A DNA stretch of 64,000 nt, taken from positions 186,001 to 250,000 of the forward strand of contig CAWHNS010000024.1 in NCBI GenBank assembly GCA_963830715.1. Direction: 5' to 3'. The first letter of the stretch is position 1. The number at the start of each line of letters is the position of its first letter. Below, piece by piece: positions 37,530 through 47,451 of the stretch. The translations under genes and the position numbers were made by a program. The notes below the pieces were generated by a model that did no database searches, had not been told where the DNA came from, and saw only the letters and a program-made list of their open reading frames with translations. Origin of the DNA: CAVVMA01 sp963830715. GTDB lineage: Bacteria; Desulfobacterota; Binatia; Binatales; Binataceae.

Positions 37530-38608
37530 CGGACGACACGCAGAGCGGCCTTGAGGCATGGAAAACCAGCGCCGAGCGTCAGCATCCGGCGCGCTTGCGC
37601 GGCCGCGTGCGGGACGTAAGACGCATAGCCTGACCGGCCCTGGCGCTCGAGCCATACGAACCGGCCGACCATCTTGAGCGCGTGCTGGATAACGCAGAGC
37701 CGGTAGCCCTCGAAGAACTCGGCGCGCGCGGTATGCGGCGCGCCCTTTCGCGCCAGCCCGTCGAGGTAGTAGTCGAGCAGGCCGGCCTCGATCGCCGGCG
37801 TGATCACGCGCGCGGCGTCGCGCGTGGTCAGCAGCAGCGCGAGATCCTGCGCCGCCGGAGCCATCAGGGCATCCTGGAAGTCGAGGATCCGGATTCTGAT
37901 CGCCTCGGCGCTGTCCTGCACGAACAGGTTGCCGCCGTGGTAATCGCGATGCGACAGGACACGCGGCAGCTTCCCGAGTCTCGCCGCCAGCTCGGCGAGT
38001 TCAGGTTGAATCGGCGCCGGATCGGCCTCGGGCGCGATCTCCTTCAACCCCAACTCCGTGAATTGTTCGAGTTCCCATCCGAACAGCCGCCGGTCATAGT
38101 TGACCCCGAACGCCATGCATCGATCGTCGCGCCGCGAAGTCCCGTCAACGTGGATTCGGAGGAGCTCGTCGATTGCCGCGCGATAGAGTTCGGGAGCTCG
38201 CTCGGGATTGGCCGTCGCGGCCTGGAACAGTGACTTGTCGCCGACGTCTTCGACCAGCAGAAAACGCCGGTCGATCGCGCAGTACATTCCCGGAACCGGC
38301 GCCCCGATCGATTCGAGGAAGCGATGTACGTTCAGGTACGGCGGCTCGTCGAGCGGTTCGCGATAGAGCGTCAATACCCGAGCATACAAGGGAAGGATGT
38401 CAGTGCCGAGGTCGACCGCAATCGCGGTGGCGGCCTCGCCGCCCGCCTTGATCCAGACGCGCCAGAATTGCCGCGTCGATGCGTCGCCTCGCAGTTGTAT
38501 GACTCTCGCGGGGCTGCTTCCGGGCCACGTCCTCGACAGCGCGAGCTCCAGCCAATGCAACTGCGGCGTCGATGCGGCTGGATGCGACATCGCCGCAATT
38601 GTAGCCAT
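37526..38608 (-). CDS. AmgK-like aminosugar phosphotransferase
   Basis: About 360 residues from ATG 38608, with ATG 38590 as an alternative. The kinase-like fold has VLSHRDYHGGNLFVQDS (catalytic HRDYHxxN), ILDFQDALMAPAAQDLALLL (metal Asp) and LLVEDVGDKSLFQ. This is the pattern of AmgK, which phosphorylates MurNAc and GlcNAc at C1 and passes the product to MurU, bypassing de novo UDP-MurNAc synthesis. The order AmgK then MurU with a four-base overlap matches Pseudomonas-type recycling. Confidence 0.82.
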   Translation of the reverse strand: MATIAAMSHPAASTPQLHWLELALSRTWPGSSPARVIQLRGDASTRQFWRVWIKAGGEAATAIAVDLGTDILPLYARVLTLYREPLDEPPYLNVHRFLESIGAPVPGMYCAIDRRFLLVEDVGDKSLFQAATANPERAPELYRAAIDELLRIHVDGTSRRDDRCMAFGVNYDRRLFGWELEQFTELGLKEIAPEADPAPIQPELAELAARLGKLPRVLSHRDYHGGNLFVQDSAEAIRIRILDFQDALMAPAAQDLALLLTTRDAARVITPAIEAGLLDYYLDGLARKGAPHTARAEFFEGYRLCVIQHALKMVGRFVWLERQGRSGYASYVPHAAAQARRMLTLGAGFPCLKAALRVVR

Positions 38609-38658
38609 GCGGACTAGCTGCCGCCACGCTCGCGCCGCCGCAATGTTTAACGAGCAAA

Positions 38659-38688
38659 AGGGCCCGCCCGGGTACTCCGGTGGGCCCT
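38659..38688 (-). terminator. Rho-independent terminator of the DUF1329 gene
   Basis: AGGGCCCGCC at 38659-38668 pairs with GGTGGGCCCT at 38679-38688, ten pairs with one G-T and a ten-base loop. Read on the minus strand it is followed by TTTTGCTCGTT. It lies about 28 bases after the stop of the DUF1329 gene and before the AmgK-like start, so it ends the DUF1329 transcript. Confidence 0.7.
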
Positions 38689-38716
38689 CCATCAGGGGAA
38701 CAAACCGCGCCGGCCG

Positions 38717-40026
38717 TTATGGCGCGGCCTTCACCATCGCCTCCACCGAGAACCAACTCTTGTCCACGGCGCCCATGTTGATGTACCAGTCCTCTCTCTC
38801 CGGGACGTCGTAGCCGGGATGGAAGCAGACCGTCGAGAAGCCGGTCTGGAGGTTGGTGGAGGACGATCCGACCTGAAACTGGCGCTTGAACGGATAGATC
38901 GCGATCTTCGCGTCCGGAACCGGCCGATCCCGGTAGGTCATCCAGGAGGTGTAGTTCTTGAAGAGCTGGCCGTTCAAATCGTACATGTCGTGATACATCA
39001 CGAAGTCGGCCTCGGAGTCGATGTAAAGGATGTTCTTGGAGTATAGCGAGCCTCTGAACCTGTCGTTCCGCGGACGCGCCTCCACGATGTAGAGATGGCG
39101 CATCTCCCACGGGTCGGGGCAATGGCTGGCGCCGCCGTCGGTCTGGCATATCCGGTCAGGCACCTTGTCGGTGTTGGCGCACGCGAGCAGATTGGCCTCG
39201 CCCAAAAACCGCCAGTTGAAGTTCTCGTTCTTGCCGCTGAAACCCTCGTAGTCGTCAGGATCGTACGCCTGCGCGTCGGTTGAGGTGTCGAGGATCGTTT
39301 CGTTGAGGCGCCGCACGCGCCGAGCCCCGGGGTCCAGGTCCAACTGTCATCGCCACGCGCTTCGTCGGCATAGCGATAGCGGATCAGGCCTTCGCCGCGG
39401 ATGTTCTCAGGCGCCAGTACCGGATAGAGCAGCGACAGGAAGTAGCGATTGGTGACCTTGAAGTCGGGGTCGATCGGCAGCGGATCGACCTCGGTCCGTC
39501 CGACCTCGTTGTAACCGGCGTAGTGGCCGACCTGAACGTACCAGATTACGCGGCGCGGATGGTTGAGGCCCCAGTACACGCTCTCGCAATCGAAAAAGCG
39601 CAGGTCGTAATCGTCGGTCGATATCGGCCGGAACGCGACATTCCACATCACTTTCGTGCCCGCGTCGGGGTCGTTGGGATCGATCAGCGGAAACGGCTGC
39701 CCGGCCACGAAGCCCACCAGGCTCCTGCGGTCCGGCGACAGCCGGACCTGCGAAGAGTACTTCTCGGTCGCCTCCTTGTAGGGAGGCGGCCAGTCGATTC
39801 GTCCCGTCGGGACGATCCTCATCGACATCCCGTGAATGACCCGCTCGTACACTCCAGGCGAAACCAGGTTCCTGATCTTGCCCGCGTTGGTCTGGTCGAT
39901 AAAATCACCGGGTTTGACCTGTGCCGACGCGGGGCTGACGGCAAGCAATATGGCTCCCGCCGCCAGGATCGCCGCGAAGACCGCCAGGAAACGCACGAAA
40001 CCAATGGATCCTGATTTTATGTTCAT
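38717..40026 (-). CDS. DUF1329 exported protein, one frameshift
   Basis: About 436 residues from ATG 40026, with GGGAGG just upstream. A signal peptide ends in SPASAQV. The frame breaks near 39329 (SWTWTPG) where one G appears missing, and resumes RRVRRLNETILD. DUF1329 is recognised by PPPYKEATEKYSSQVRLS and WTPGARRVRRLNE. Members have a LolB-like beta fold and occur in gene sets for steroid or hydrocarbon breakdown, often with DUF1302 and RND exporters. None of those is nearby. It stands alone with its own promoter and terminator. Confidence 0.88.
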
Positions 40027-40100
40027 AAGGCCTCCCTCCCCAAGTTTGCAGAAAACCCCGGCTCGCGACGCCGCCGACCGCAACACCCCTGTAGAATTTC

Positions 40101-40118
40101 CGTTATACCTGTGTAACG
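40101..40118. promoter_or_regulatory. Imperfect 18-bp palindrome, candidate TetR-type operator
   Basis: CGTTATACCTGTGTAACG has matching five-base ends CGTTA and TAACG, plus inner AC/GT pairs, so 14 of 18 bases obey the symmetry. It lies about 75 bases upstream of the DUF1329 start in the 255-base gap shared with nuoA. Such elements are usual for TetR-family repressors. No regulator gene adjoins. Confidence 0.4.
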
Positions 40119-40281
40119 AAGTGGTCAAGCAATTTTCTTGGCGTGATCGGCTCCGCGGGGCGGTCCCAAATTTCGAGCACCGAATTTCGCCCATGGCCAC
40201 TGGCTGCGGCGCTATCCATTGAAAAGAGACCCTGATACCGTATTGGTGGATACATAAGGACTCCTTTCGCCCGATCCATCT

Positions 40282-40635
40282 ATGCTTACCTGGTTTCCGA
40301 TTGCCCTGACGCTGATTGTCGCGGCGATAGTCGTAGGCGTGATGGTCAACATTAACCGCCTGGTCGGACCGCGCAGGCCCTCGGCGGTGAAGGGCGAGGC
40401 GTTCGAATGCGGCAACCCGCCCAGCGGCAGCGCCTGGGGCCGCTTCTCGGTGCGCTTTTATCTGACCGCGATTCTGTTCCTGGTCTTCGACGTCGAGGTC
40501 GTATTCCTCTATCCGTGGGCGGTCGAGTTGCGAAAGCTCGGCATGTTCGGCTTCGCCGAGGTGCTGGTCTTCGTCATGATCCTCACGGTCGGCCTCATCT
40601 ACGCCTGGCGCCGGGGCGCGCTGGATTGGGACTAG
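40282..40635 (+). CDS. nuoA: NADH-quinone oxidoreductase subunit A
   Basis: 117 residues with three membrane spans. The conserved loop GEAFECGNPPSGSAWGRFSV contains the subunit A Cys, and FLVFDVEVVFLYPWAV is the family signature in the second span. It is part of the membrane arm of complex I. The stop is four bases from the nuoC start. The usual nuoB gene is absent between them. Confidence 0.95.
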   Translation: MLTWFPIALTLIVAAIVVGVMVNINRLVGPRRPSAVKGEAFECGNPPSGSAWGRFSVRFYLTAILFLVFDVEVVFLYPWAVELRKLGMFGFAEVLVFVMILTVGLIYAWRRGALDWD

Positions 40636-40639
40636 AGCG

Positions 40640-41140
40640 GTGCTGATCGAGCAGCTCAAGGCGCGCTTCGATTCCGACCTGCTGTCCGCGCTGGAGGCGC
40701 ACGGCGAGGAGACGATTGGGGTGAGTCGCGATCGCGCGCCGGAGATCCTTCGCGCGCTGCGCGACGAACCCGAGTTCGCTTTCGACATGCTGTCCGATCT
40801 GACCGCGGTCGATTGGCCGCAGCGGAAACCGCGCTTCGACGTGGTATATCATCTGTTTTCACTGCCTCACAAACACCGCCTGCGGCTCAAAATCGAAGTC
40901 GGCGAACGGGACGCATGGGCGCACAGCGTGATCGGCTTGTGGAAGGCCGCCGATTGGCTGGAGCGCGAATGTTACGACATGTTCGGTGTCGAGTTCCGGG
41001 GCCATCCCGACCTCCGCCGCATATTGATGTACGACTCCTTTGAGGGTCATCCGCTAAGGAAGGACTATCCGGTGACCAGGCGCCAGCCGATCGTCGAGGA
41101 GACCGATCCGGTGGTCGCTCCGCTCAGGCCATCACGCTAG
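40640..41140 (+). CDS. nuoC: NADH-quinone oxidoreductase subunit C
   Basis: 166 residues from GTG 40640. The 30-kDa subunit signature is ERECYDMFGVEFRGHPDLRR, followed by GHPLRKDYPV. The N-terminal half FDMLSDLTAVDWPQRKPRFD is also typical. It is part of the peripheral arm that carries electrons to quinone. nuoD follows 11 bases later, and subunits C and D are separate here, not fused. Confidence 0.95.
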   Translation: MLIEQLKARFDSDLLSALEAHGEETIGVSRDRAPEILRALRDEPEFAFDMLSDLTAVDWPQRKPRFDVVYHLFSLPHKHRLRLKIEVGERDAWAHSVIGLWKAADWLERECYDMFGVEFRGHPDLRRILMYDSFEGHPLRKDYPVTRRQPIVEETDPVVAPLRPSR

Positions 41141-41151
41141 AAGTCAGAAGC

Positions 41152-42367
41152 ATGTCATTACCCGCGCGCTGGAAAGAGAAAGCTGCCGTCCTGGATTCGG
41201 CCGACGAGATCATGGAGCTCCAGATGGGGCCGTCCCATCCGGCCGCGCACGGCACGATCAAGTTCAATCTGAAACTCGACGGCGAGCGAATCGTCGATTG
41301 CGACGTCGAAGTCGGGTACCTGCATCGCGGATTCGAGAAAATGTCCGAGCAGGGGACCTGGACGCAGGTCTTTCCCTACACCGATCGGCTCAACTATGCC
41401 TCGCCGTTGCTGAACAATGTCGGCTTCGCGCTGGCGGTCGAGAAGCTGGCCGGCATCGAAGTGCCCGAGCGATGCAAATACGCGCGGGTGATCATGGGCG
41501 AGATCTCGCGCATCACCGACCATCTGACCTGCCTGGGGGCGGCGGCCGGAGAACTGGGCGCACAGACGGTGATGTTCTACATGCTCGAGGCGCGCGAGAT
41601 GCTGTACGATCTGGTCGAGGCGGTGACGGGCGCGCGGCTGACCGTGAGCTGGTGCCGAATCGGCGGCGTCGCGCGCGACCTGCCCGAAGACTTCGCCGAC
41701 CGGCTTGGCCCCGCGCTCAAGTACATCGACGGCATTCTGTCCGATTGCAACAAGCTGCTGTCGCGCAATCGCGTCTTCATTGACCGGATGTCGGGGGTGG
41801 GCACGATGTCTGCGGAAGACGCGATCTCGTATGGAATCACCGGGCCGATGCTGCGCGCGACCGGAGTCAACTACGACGTTCCGCAAGGCCAGCCCCTACC
41901 TGGTGTACGATCGCATCGACTTCGAGGTGCCGCTCGGCCAGCACGGCGACAACTACGATCGCTTCCACGTCCGCTTCCGGGAGATGCAACAGTCCAAACG
42001 GATCATCGAGCAGGCCATGGCGCAGATTCCGCAGGGTCCGATCGTGATCGACGATCCGCGGATCGTGCTGCCGCCGAAGGATCGCGTCTACAACTCGATC
42101 GAAGGCCTGATGAATCACTTCAAGCTGATCATGGAGGGCATCAAGGTGCCCGCCGGCGAAGCCTATAGCGCGGTCGAGGGCGGCAACGGCGAGCTCGGGT
42201 TCTACGTGGTCAGCGACGGCAGCGGGCGTCCCTACCGGGTGCGCGTGCGGCCGCCTTGCTTCTTTGCGATGAGCGCGATCAACAAGATGCTCATCGGCGC
42301 GATGATTCCCGACATCATCACCACATTCGGGATGGTCAACATGATCGGCGGCGAGTGCGATCGATAA
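41152..42367 (+). CDS. nuoD: NADH-quinone oxidoreductase subunit D, one frameshift
   Basis: About 405 residues from ATG 41152. The 49-kDa subunit signatures are MGPSHPAAHGTIKFNLKLDG, YLHRGFEKMSEQ and RISRITDHL-like GEISRITDHLTCLGA. The frame shifts near 41885 in GVNYDV, by one apparent extra C, and continues RKASPYLVYDRIDFEVPLGQ to the normal end MIGGECDR. It binds quinone with NuoB. It closes this partial cluster, after which an unrelated LPS cluster begins. nuoB and nuoE to nuoN are not in the window. Confidence 0.93.
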
Positions 42368-42513
42368 AGCCGTTCCCCGTCGATCCCGTGGCCGCGGCTT
42401 CCGGCCGGTGATTTGTCTGAACTGGCACGGCTTCAGTCGGTGATTTTGGGAGGGGCGGGGGCAAGAGTGTTCTCCCGCGTGCGCTGCAAACCCCAAGCCC
42501 GCTTTATCGTTCG

Positions 42514-43677
42514 ATGGCCCCTCCGATATCATCGTTCGTGGGGTTTCCCCAGATGACCTCCGAACCAGCCTCGGCCGCCGAGCCGATCGTCCCCCCGCCG
42601 CGCCGCATCCTGATCGTCCTGCTCGGCGCGATCGGCGACGTGGTTCGCGCCTTGCCGCTGCTCGGGAGATTGCGCCGCGCTTACCCCGAGGCTCACCTGG
42701 CGTGGGCAGTCGAGCCAAAGTCTGAACCCATCCTGCGCGAGCACCGCTGGCTCGACGAAATCATCGTGCATGAGCGTGCCCGCGCCCCGCGTGGATTCAT
42801 CTCGTTGCTGTCAACGGTGCGCAACGGCCGTTTCGATCTGGTGCTCGACCTCCAGCGCCATCTCAAGAGCGGCGTGGTTTCGTTCGCATCCGGGGCGTGC
42901 GATCGGATCGGTTTCGCGGCGGCCAACGCCAAAGAGTTCAACCATTTCTTTTCGACTCGTCAGATTCCCTCGCAGCCGCCGATGAGATTGAAGCTGATGC
43001 AGTACCAGGCCTTCGGCGACGCGCTCGGACTTTCGCCCACGCCGATTGAATTCGGCCTGGAGCCAACTGTTGGTGAGCGCACGCGGGCGAATTCGATGCT
43101 CGCGGACGCGCCCGCCCCACGCCTGGCAGTAATCCTGGGCTCCTCATGGGCGAGCAGGGTGTATTTTCCCGAGTTGACCGCTGCCGTTGTGCGCGCGCTT
43201 GCCCATTCGGTCAACGGAGGGCCGCAGCTGTTTCCGGTTCTGCTCGGCGGACCTGAGGAGGCCGGACTCGCCGCACAGGTCGTCCGGCACCTAAAGGGCA
43301 AGCCGGTCCTCAACCTGGCGGGACGCACGGGGTTGCGCGACCTGATCGGCATCTTTCCCGAATGCGCCGTCGCTTTCGGACCCGACTCCGGCCCGATGCA
43401 CATCGCAGCGGCGGTCGGGTGTCCCGTGGTATCGCTCTGGGGCGCTACGGCTCCGGAGCGATCCGCTCCGTGGGGATTTGCCGACTTGGCGGTGCGCGGG
43501 GAAATCCCGTGCCATCCCTGCTACCTTCGCAAATGCCCGATAGGCCGCGAGTGCATGCGGCGAATTGCGCCCGACGATGTCGCGGCCGCGGCCAGGAGAG
43601 CGCTCGCCGCATCGGGGTCGATTCGGGCTCGTGGCGCCGGGGAGCACCCGGAAGATCGGGCTGGGGAGCGACACTGA
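42514..43677 (+). CDS. GT9 heptosyltransferase-like glycosyltransferase
   Basis: 387 residues from ATG 42514, with ATG 42553 as an alternative. Family 9 signatures: RRILIVLLGAIGDVVRALPL, FDLVLDLQRHLKSGVVS, RLAVILGSSWASRVYF and FGPDSGPMHIAAAVGCPVVS with the donor-binding residues. These enzymes add ADP-heptose to the inner LPS core. Its TGA overlaps the ATG of the kinase gene (TGATG). It begins the plus-strand LPS operon. Which heptose is added cannot be stated. Confidence 0.88.
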   Translation: MAPPISSFVGFPQMTSEPASAAEPIVPPPRRILIVLLGAIGDVVRALPLLGRLRRAYPEAHLAWAVEPKSEPILREHRWLDEIIVHERARAPRGFISLLSTVRNGRFDLVLDLQRHLKSGVVSFASGACDRIGFAAANAKEFNHFFSTRQIPSQPPMRLKLMQYQAFGDALGLSPTPIEFGLEPTVGERTRANSMLADAPAPRLAVILGSSWASRVYFPELTAAVVRALAHSVNGGPQLFPVLLGGPEEAGLAAQVVRHLKGKPVLNLAGRTGLRDLIGIFPECAVAFGPDSGPMHIAAAVGCPVVSLWGATAPERSAPWGFADLAVRGEIPCHPCYLRKCPIGRECMRRIAPDDVAAAARRALAASGSIRARGAGEHPEDRAGERH

Positions 43678-44576
43678 TGCCGGAGCGAGGCGAACGGCGC
43701 GAACAGGCGGGCTGGCGATTCGAGTTTCCTCCCGGCCCGGTCCGTCTCTCAGACGCAGAACGCGACGGATTGATCGGTCTCGCGCTTGCGGCTATCGACG
43801 ACGGCCGCTGGCCCGATCGCCGCTCGCGCCATGCGGCGACCTACCGGCTGAATGCCGGCGCGGGATCGGATAGCGCTCAAGAGAGCTTCGTTAAGGTTTA
43901 CGACTCGCCGCGGGGTCCGGCCGCGCTCAAGCATCTGATTCGCGGCTCGCGCGCGGCGCATTCCGCGCGCGTCTCGGCGGCCCTGGCAGCGCGAGGCTTC
44001 GCTGTCGCCCGGGTGATCCTTTTCGGCCATGAACTCGCCTCGGCGGCTGGCCGGGCGATGCTGGTGACGGAGCGGGCGCAGGGCGCCTCAGTGGCCGCGT
44101 TTCTGGGCGGGCCGGGGCGGCCGGGAATCGCGCGCAAGCGTGAAGTCCTGCGCGCGCTCGGAGCCGAGGTCGCGCGGCTTCATCGGAGCGGATACATCCA
44201 CGGCGACCTCACGCCATACAATGTCTTTCTGGCGGATTCGACGCCGGCGAGTTTCGTCTTCATCGATCACGATCGTACGCGGCGGGCCTTCGCCGTCGGG
44301 CGCCGCCGCCGCCAATTGCGCAACCTGGTGCAGCTCTTCCGCTTCGATCTGCCGCGCCTGACCCGCGCCGACCGGATGCGGGTCTTTCAGGCGTGGGCGC
44401 GCGGCCTCAAGTTGCGGCGCCGCAACCTCGTGATGCGCCGCACCTTCAACATGCTTAAGATCAGGATTGCGCGAGACCTGGCGCGAGCGCCTGCCGGCGC
44501 GGCTCCTCTAAACTCGCGCGCCACGGGTACGCCGATTGCCGCTGCGCCGCGGGAATCGGCGAACCGGGCGGGCTGA
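43677..44576 (+). CDS. Lipopolysaccharide kinase (WaaP/KdkA-like)
   Basis: 299 residues from ATG 43677. Kinase motifs: HGDLTPYNVFL (catalytic Asp and Asn) and FIDHDRTRRAF (metal Asp). The preceding ESFVKVYDSP contains the ATP-binding Lys. This is the small eukaryotic-like kinase fold of WaaP/KdkA, which phosphorylates core heptose or Kdo. It overlaps the GT9 gene and lies eight bases before the GT2 gene. A second, different kinase of this type lies at 50716. Confidence 0.85.
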   Translation: MPERGERREQAGWRFEFPPGPVRLSDAERDGLIGLALAAIDDGRWPDRRSRHAATYRLNAGAGSDSAQESFVKVYDSPRGPAALKHLIRGSRAAHSARVSAALAARGFAVARVILFGHELASAAGRAMLVTERAQGASVAAFLGGPGRPGIARKREVLRALGAEVARLHRSGYIHGDLTPYNVFLADSTPASFVFIDHDRTRRAFAVGRRRRQLRNLVQLFRFDLPRLTRADRMRVFQAWARGLKLRRRNLVMRRTFNMLKIRIARDLARAPAGAAPLNSRATGTPIAAAPRESANRAG

Positions 44577-44584
44577 GAAGCGTT

Positions 44585-45278
44585 ATGGAGGAAACGGTAA
44601 GAATCTCGGTCGTCATTCCGGTCTTCAACGAGGCCGGCACGATCGGACAGATAATCGACCGGGTGCTCAAGTGCGGTTTCGAGACCGAGGTGATAGTTGT
44701 GGACGATGCGTCCACGGACGGCACGCGCGACTACTTGAAGAGTCTCGAGCATCCCAAGGTCCGCCGGCTGTACCATGCCGAGAATCGCGGCAAAGGCGCC
44801 GCACTCAGACTTGGTTTCGCCGCAGCGCAGAACCCGTTCGTGGTGGTACAGGACGCCGACCTCGAGGTACGCGCCCGAGGACTACCGCGGTCTGCTCGCC
44901 CCGCTGATCGATGGCCGCGCGGACATGGTATATGGGTCGCGATTTCTCGCCGGCCCGCATCGCGTCCTGCTGTTCTGGCATTACCTCGGCAACCGTCTGT
45001 TGACGCTAATCGCGAATGCGGTAAGCAACCTGAATCTGAACGACATGGAGACCGGGATGAAGGCGTTCCGGCGTGAAAAGCTGGCGGCGCTGACCCTCAC
45101 CGCCAATCGCTTTACCTTCGAGCCGGAGATTACGATCAAGGCCGCGCGCGCCGGATGGCGAATCTACGAAGTGCCGATCTCGTACTCCGGGCGCAGCTAC
45201 GAAGAGGGCAAGAAGATCGGGTGGCGCGACGCGGTCACCGCGCTCGCGGCGATCCTCTACTACAGGTTCTTCGACTGA
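44585..45278 (+). CDS. GT2 glycosyltransferase (dolichyl-phosphate-mannose-synthase type), one frameshift
   Basis: About 231 residues from ATG 44585. RISVVIPVFNEAGTIGQIID, VIVVDDASTDGTRDYL and VVVQDADLE (DxD motif) mark GT-A family 2. The frame breaks near 44869 by one extra G, so DLE is followed by YAPEDYRGLLAPLIDGRADM, and the typical NLNLNDMETGMKAFRREKL and WRIYEVPISYSGRSYEEGKK follow. It probably moves a sugar from a nucleotide to a polyprenyl phosphate. Its stop overlaps the GT4 start by one base. Confidence 0.9.
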
Positions 45279-46506
45279 TGCCCGCGAGGCCGACCGGCTG
45301 CGCTGTCGCGACGACCAGATCGCCGGCGCCGGATTTCGAATCCCGGCCCGGCGAGCCGCTCTCCGTGCTCGGCGTCGATCCCGAGCTTTCCTTTGCGGGC
45401 GGCGAAAGCCAGGTGCTGGGGCTGACGCTTGAGCTTGGGCGGCGTGCGAACCGGGCGGAGCTGCTCTGCGATCCGCGCGGCGCGCTGTGGCGGCGCGGCC
45501 GCGAAGCGGGCGTGGTATGCCATCCGCTCGCGATTCGCAGCGCGATCGACGTTGGCGCGGGTCTGCGCCTTCGCCGGTTTGTGCGCCGCAATCGCTACGA
45601 TGTGATCCACTTCCATACTTCCCGTGCGCATGCGATGGCGCCGTATGCACGCGGCCTGGCGCGCCTTCTGATCGTGACGCGGCGAATGGATTACAGGCCC
45701 AACCGGCTATTTGCACCTTTTCTCTACAATCGGGCGGTTGACGCGGTGGTCGCGATCTCCGGCGGGGTCGCCGCTTCATTGGCTGCGGCGGGGGTCCCGC
45801 GAGAAAAGATCGCCGTGGTTCCGAGCGGCGTCGATTGCGCACGATTCCGTCCGCCGTCGGCCCCGGAGCGCGCTGCGGCGCGGGCCGCGCTCGGCGTAGC
45901 GCCGGGAGAGATCGCGATTGGGACGGTCGGCGCCCTTGAGACGCGCAAGGGCCATCGATCGCTCCTCGCAGCGATCGCCGAGCTTGAACCGGCGCGCCAG
46001 ATGCGCGCGGCAAGCGCGCCGGGCGCCCGCCTTCGATGCTTCATTGCGGGTGAAGGATCGCGGCGGGACGCGCTCGCCGCCGAGATCCGCCGGATGGACT
46101 TGGAAGAGCGCGCACGATTGCTGGGCGCGATCGCGGATCCGCGCGAGTTGCTCTGGGCGCTCGACATTTTTGCTTTTCCGTCGCGGCGTGAAGGGTTGGG
46201 GGTTGCGCTGCTCGAAGCGATGGCGTGCGGGCTGCCCGCCGCCGCCACCGCCGCCGGCGGCATCGGCGAGGTGGTCGAGGAGGGCAGAACCGGGCTGCTC
46301 GTCGCTCCCGATGATCCTCATCAACTGACCGCCGCTTTGGCTCGGCTCGCAGCCGAGCCGAAACGCGCAAGACCCTCGGCGCCGCCGCCCGCGCGAGGAT
46401 TGTGGAGAGCTTCAGCATGGCGGCCATGGCCAGTGCGACACTCGAACTCTATCGCGCCTGCCTCGATCGCGAGGCGCTTGGAACACCAGGGAAGGGGAGG
46501 ATCTGA
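45278..46506 (+). CDS. GT4 glycosyltransferase, one frameshift
   Basis: About 409 residues from ATG 45278. N-terminal GGESQVLGLTLELGRR and VIHFHTSRAHAMAPYA, then VVPSGVDCARFRPP, and the donor site PSRREGLGVALLEAMACGLP followed by AGGIGEVVEEGRTGLLV. The frame breaks near 46364 (AEPKR) and continues KTLGAAARARIVESFSMAAM to TGA 46504. This is a retaining GT-B enzyme, probably adding a sugar to the LPS core or another surface glycan. yicC starts five bases later. Confidence 0.88.
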
Positions 46507-46511
46507 TCGCG

Positions 46512-47388
46512 ATGCGCAGCATGACGGGCTTTGGACGAGCCGGCTTGAGGCAACATCACCTGCAAATCGAGGCCGAAGTGCGAGCCCTCAACCAGCGCTT
46601 CATCGAGATCAAGCTGACCCTGCCGCGCGGATGGGGCGAGCATGAGGCCGAGGTGCGCAAGCTGGTGCAAGCATCGATAGCGAGGGGCAGGGTCGAGGTC
46701 GCGATCCGGCACCTGGCACTGCAGCCGCCGCGAACCCGCCTTCGCGTCGATGAACAACTGGCGAAGGATTACGTTGCCGAACTGCGCCGCATGGCCCGCC
46801 AGCTCAAGCTATCGGGCGAACTGGGGGTCGAGGCCATCCTGTCGAGGCCGGAGATTTTTCAGGCGAGCGAAGAACAGATCGACACCAACGCGACCGTCGA
46901 TCTGGGTCTGAAGGTGCTCAAGCGCGCGCTTAAGAACCTCGAGGCGGAACGCCAGCGCGAAGGCCGCGTCTTGAAGCGCGATCTCGCCGCGCATCTGGCG
47001 CGGATCGAGGCGGCGATACCGAAGATTACCAGCTTGGCCGAAAAATCCCGGGTCGAAATCGTGGCCAATTTCGAGGCCCGGTTGCGCCATCTGCTGGAGG
47101 ATTTGCCGATAAACGAAAAGCGCCTCCACGAGGAGGCGGCCGGCCGCCGCGAGCCGCGCCGATATTAGCGAGGAGCTGGCCCGGCTGCGGGCCCATACCC
47201 AGGCGCTCGACGACTTGCTCGATAAGCAGGGAGCGGTCGGCAAGGAGATCGAATTCCTCCTGCAGGAGGTCAATCGCGAAGTGAACACAATCGGCGCGAA
47301 ATCGCAGAGCGCCGAACTCTCCCGGCTGACGGTGGAAGTCAAAGGCAACCTCGAAAAGATGCGCGAGCAGGTACAGAACGTGGAATAG
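46512..47388 (+). CDS. YicC-family endoribonuclease, one frameshift
   Basis: About 292 residues from ATG 46512 (MRSMTGFGRAG). The YicC N-terminus includes EAEVRALNQRFIEIKLTLPR. The C-terminus is DUF1732: the frame breaks near 47143 (EEAA) and resumes ADISEELARLRAHTQALDDL and GKEIEFLLQEVNREVNTIGA. YicC is a metal-dependent ribonuclease often placed before gmk, as here (about 63 bases). The frameshift looks like a lost G or C in a GC run. Confidence 0.9.
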
Positions 47389-47451
47389 GGCCGTTCGGTG
47401 GCGCTCGATCGGCTGTTTGCAAAACTCGCGCCCGCCTGAATAGACTACAAA

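Noticed and set aside
36846..37619. 257-codon plus-strand frame opposite the MurU-like gene
   Set aside because: Antisense shadow, rich in Arg and His with no motif.
41885..41890. Programmed frameshifting in nuoD or other genes
   Set aside because: No slippery heptamer with a downstream structure was evident, and many unrelated genes share the same kind of break. Sequence error explains all of them more simply.
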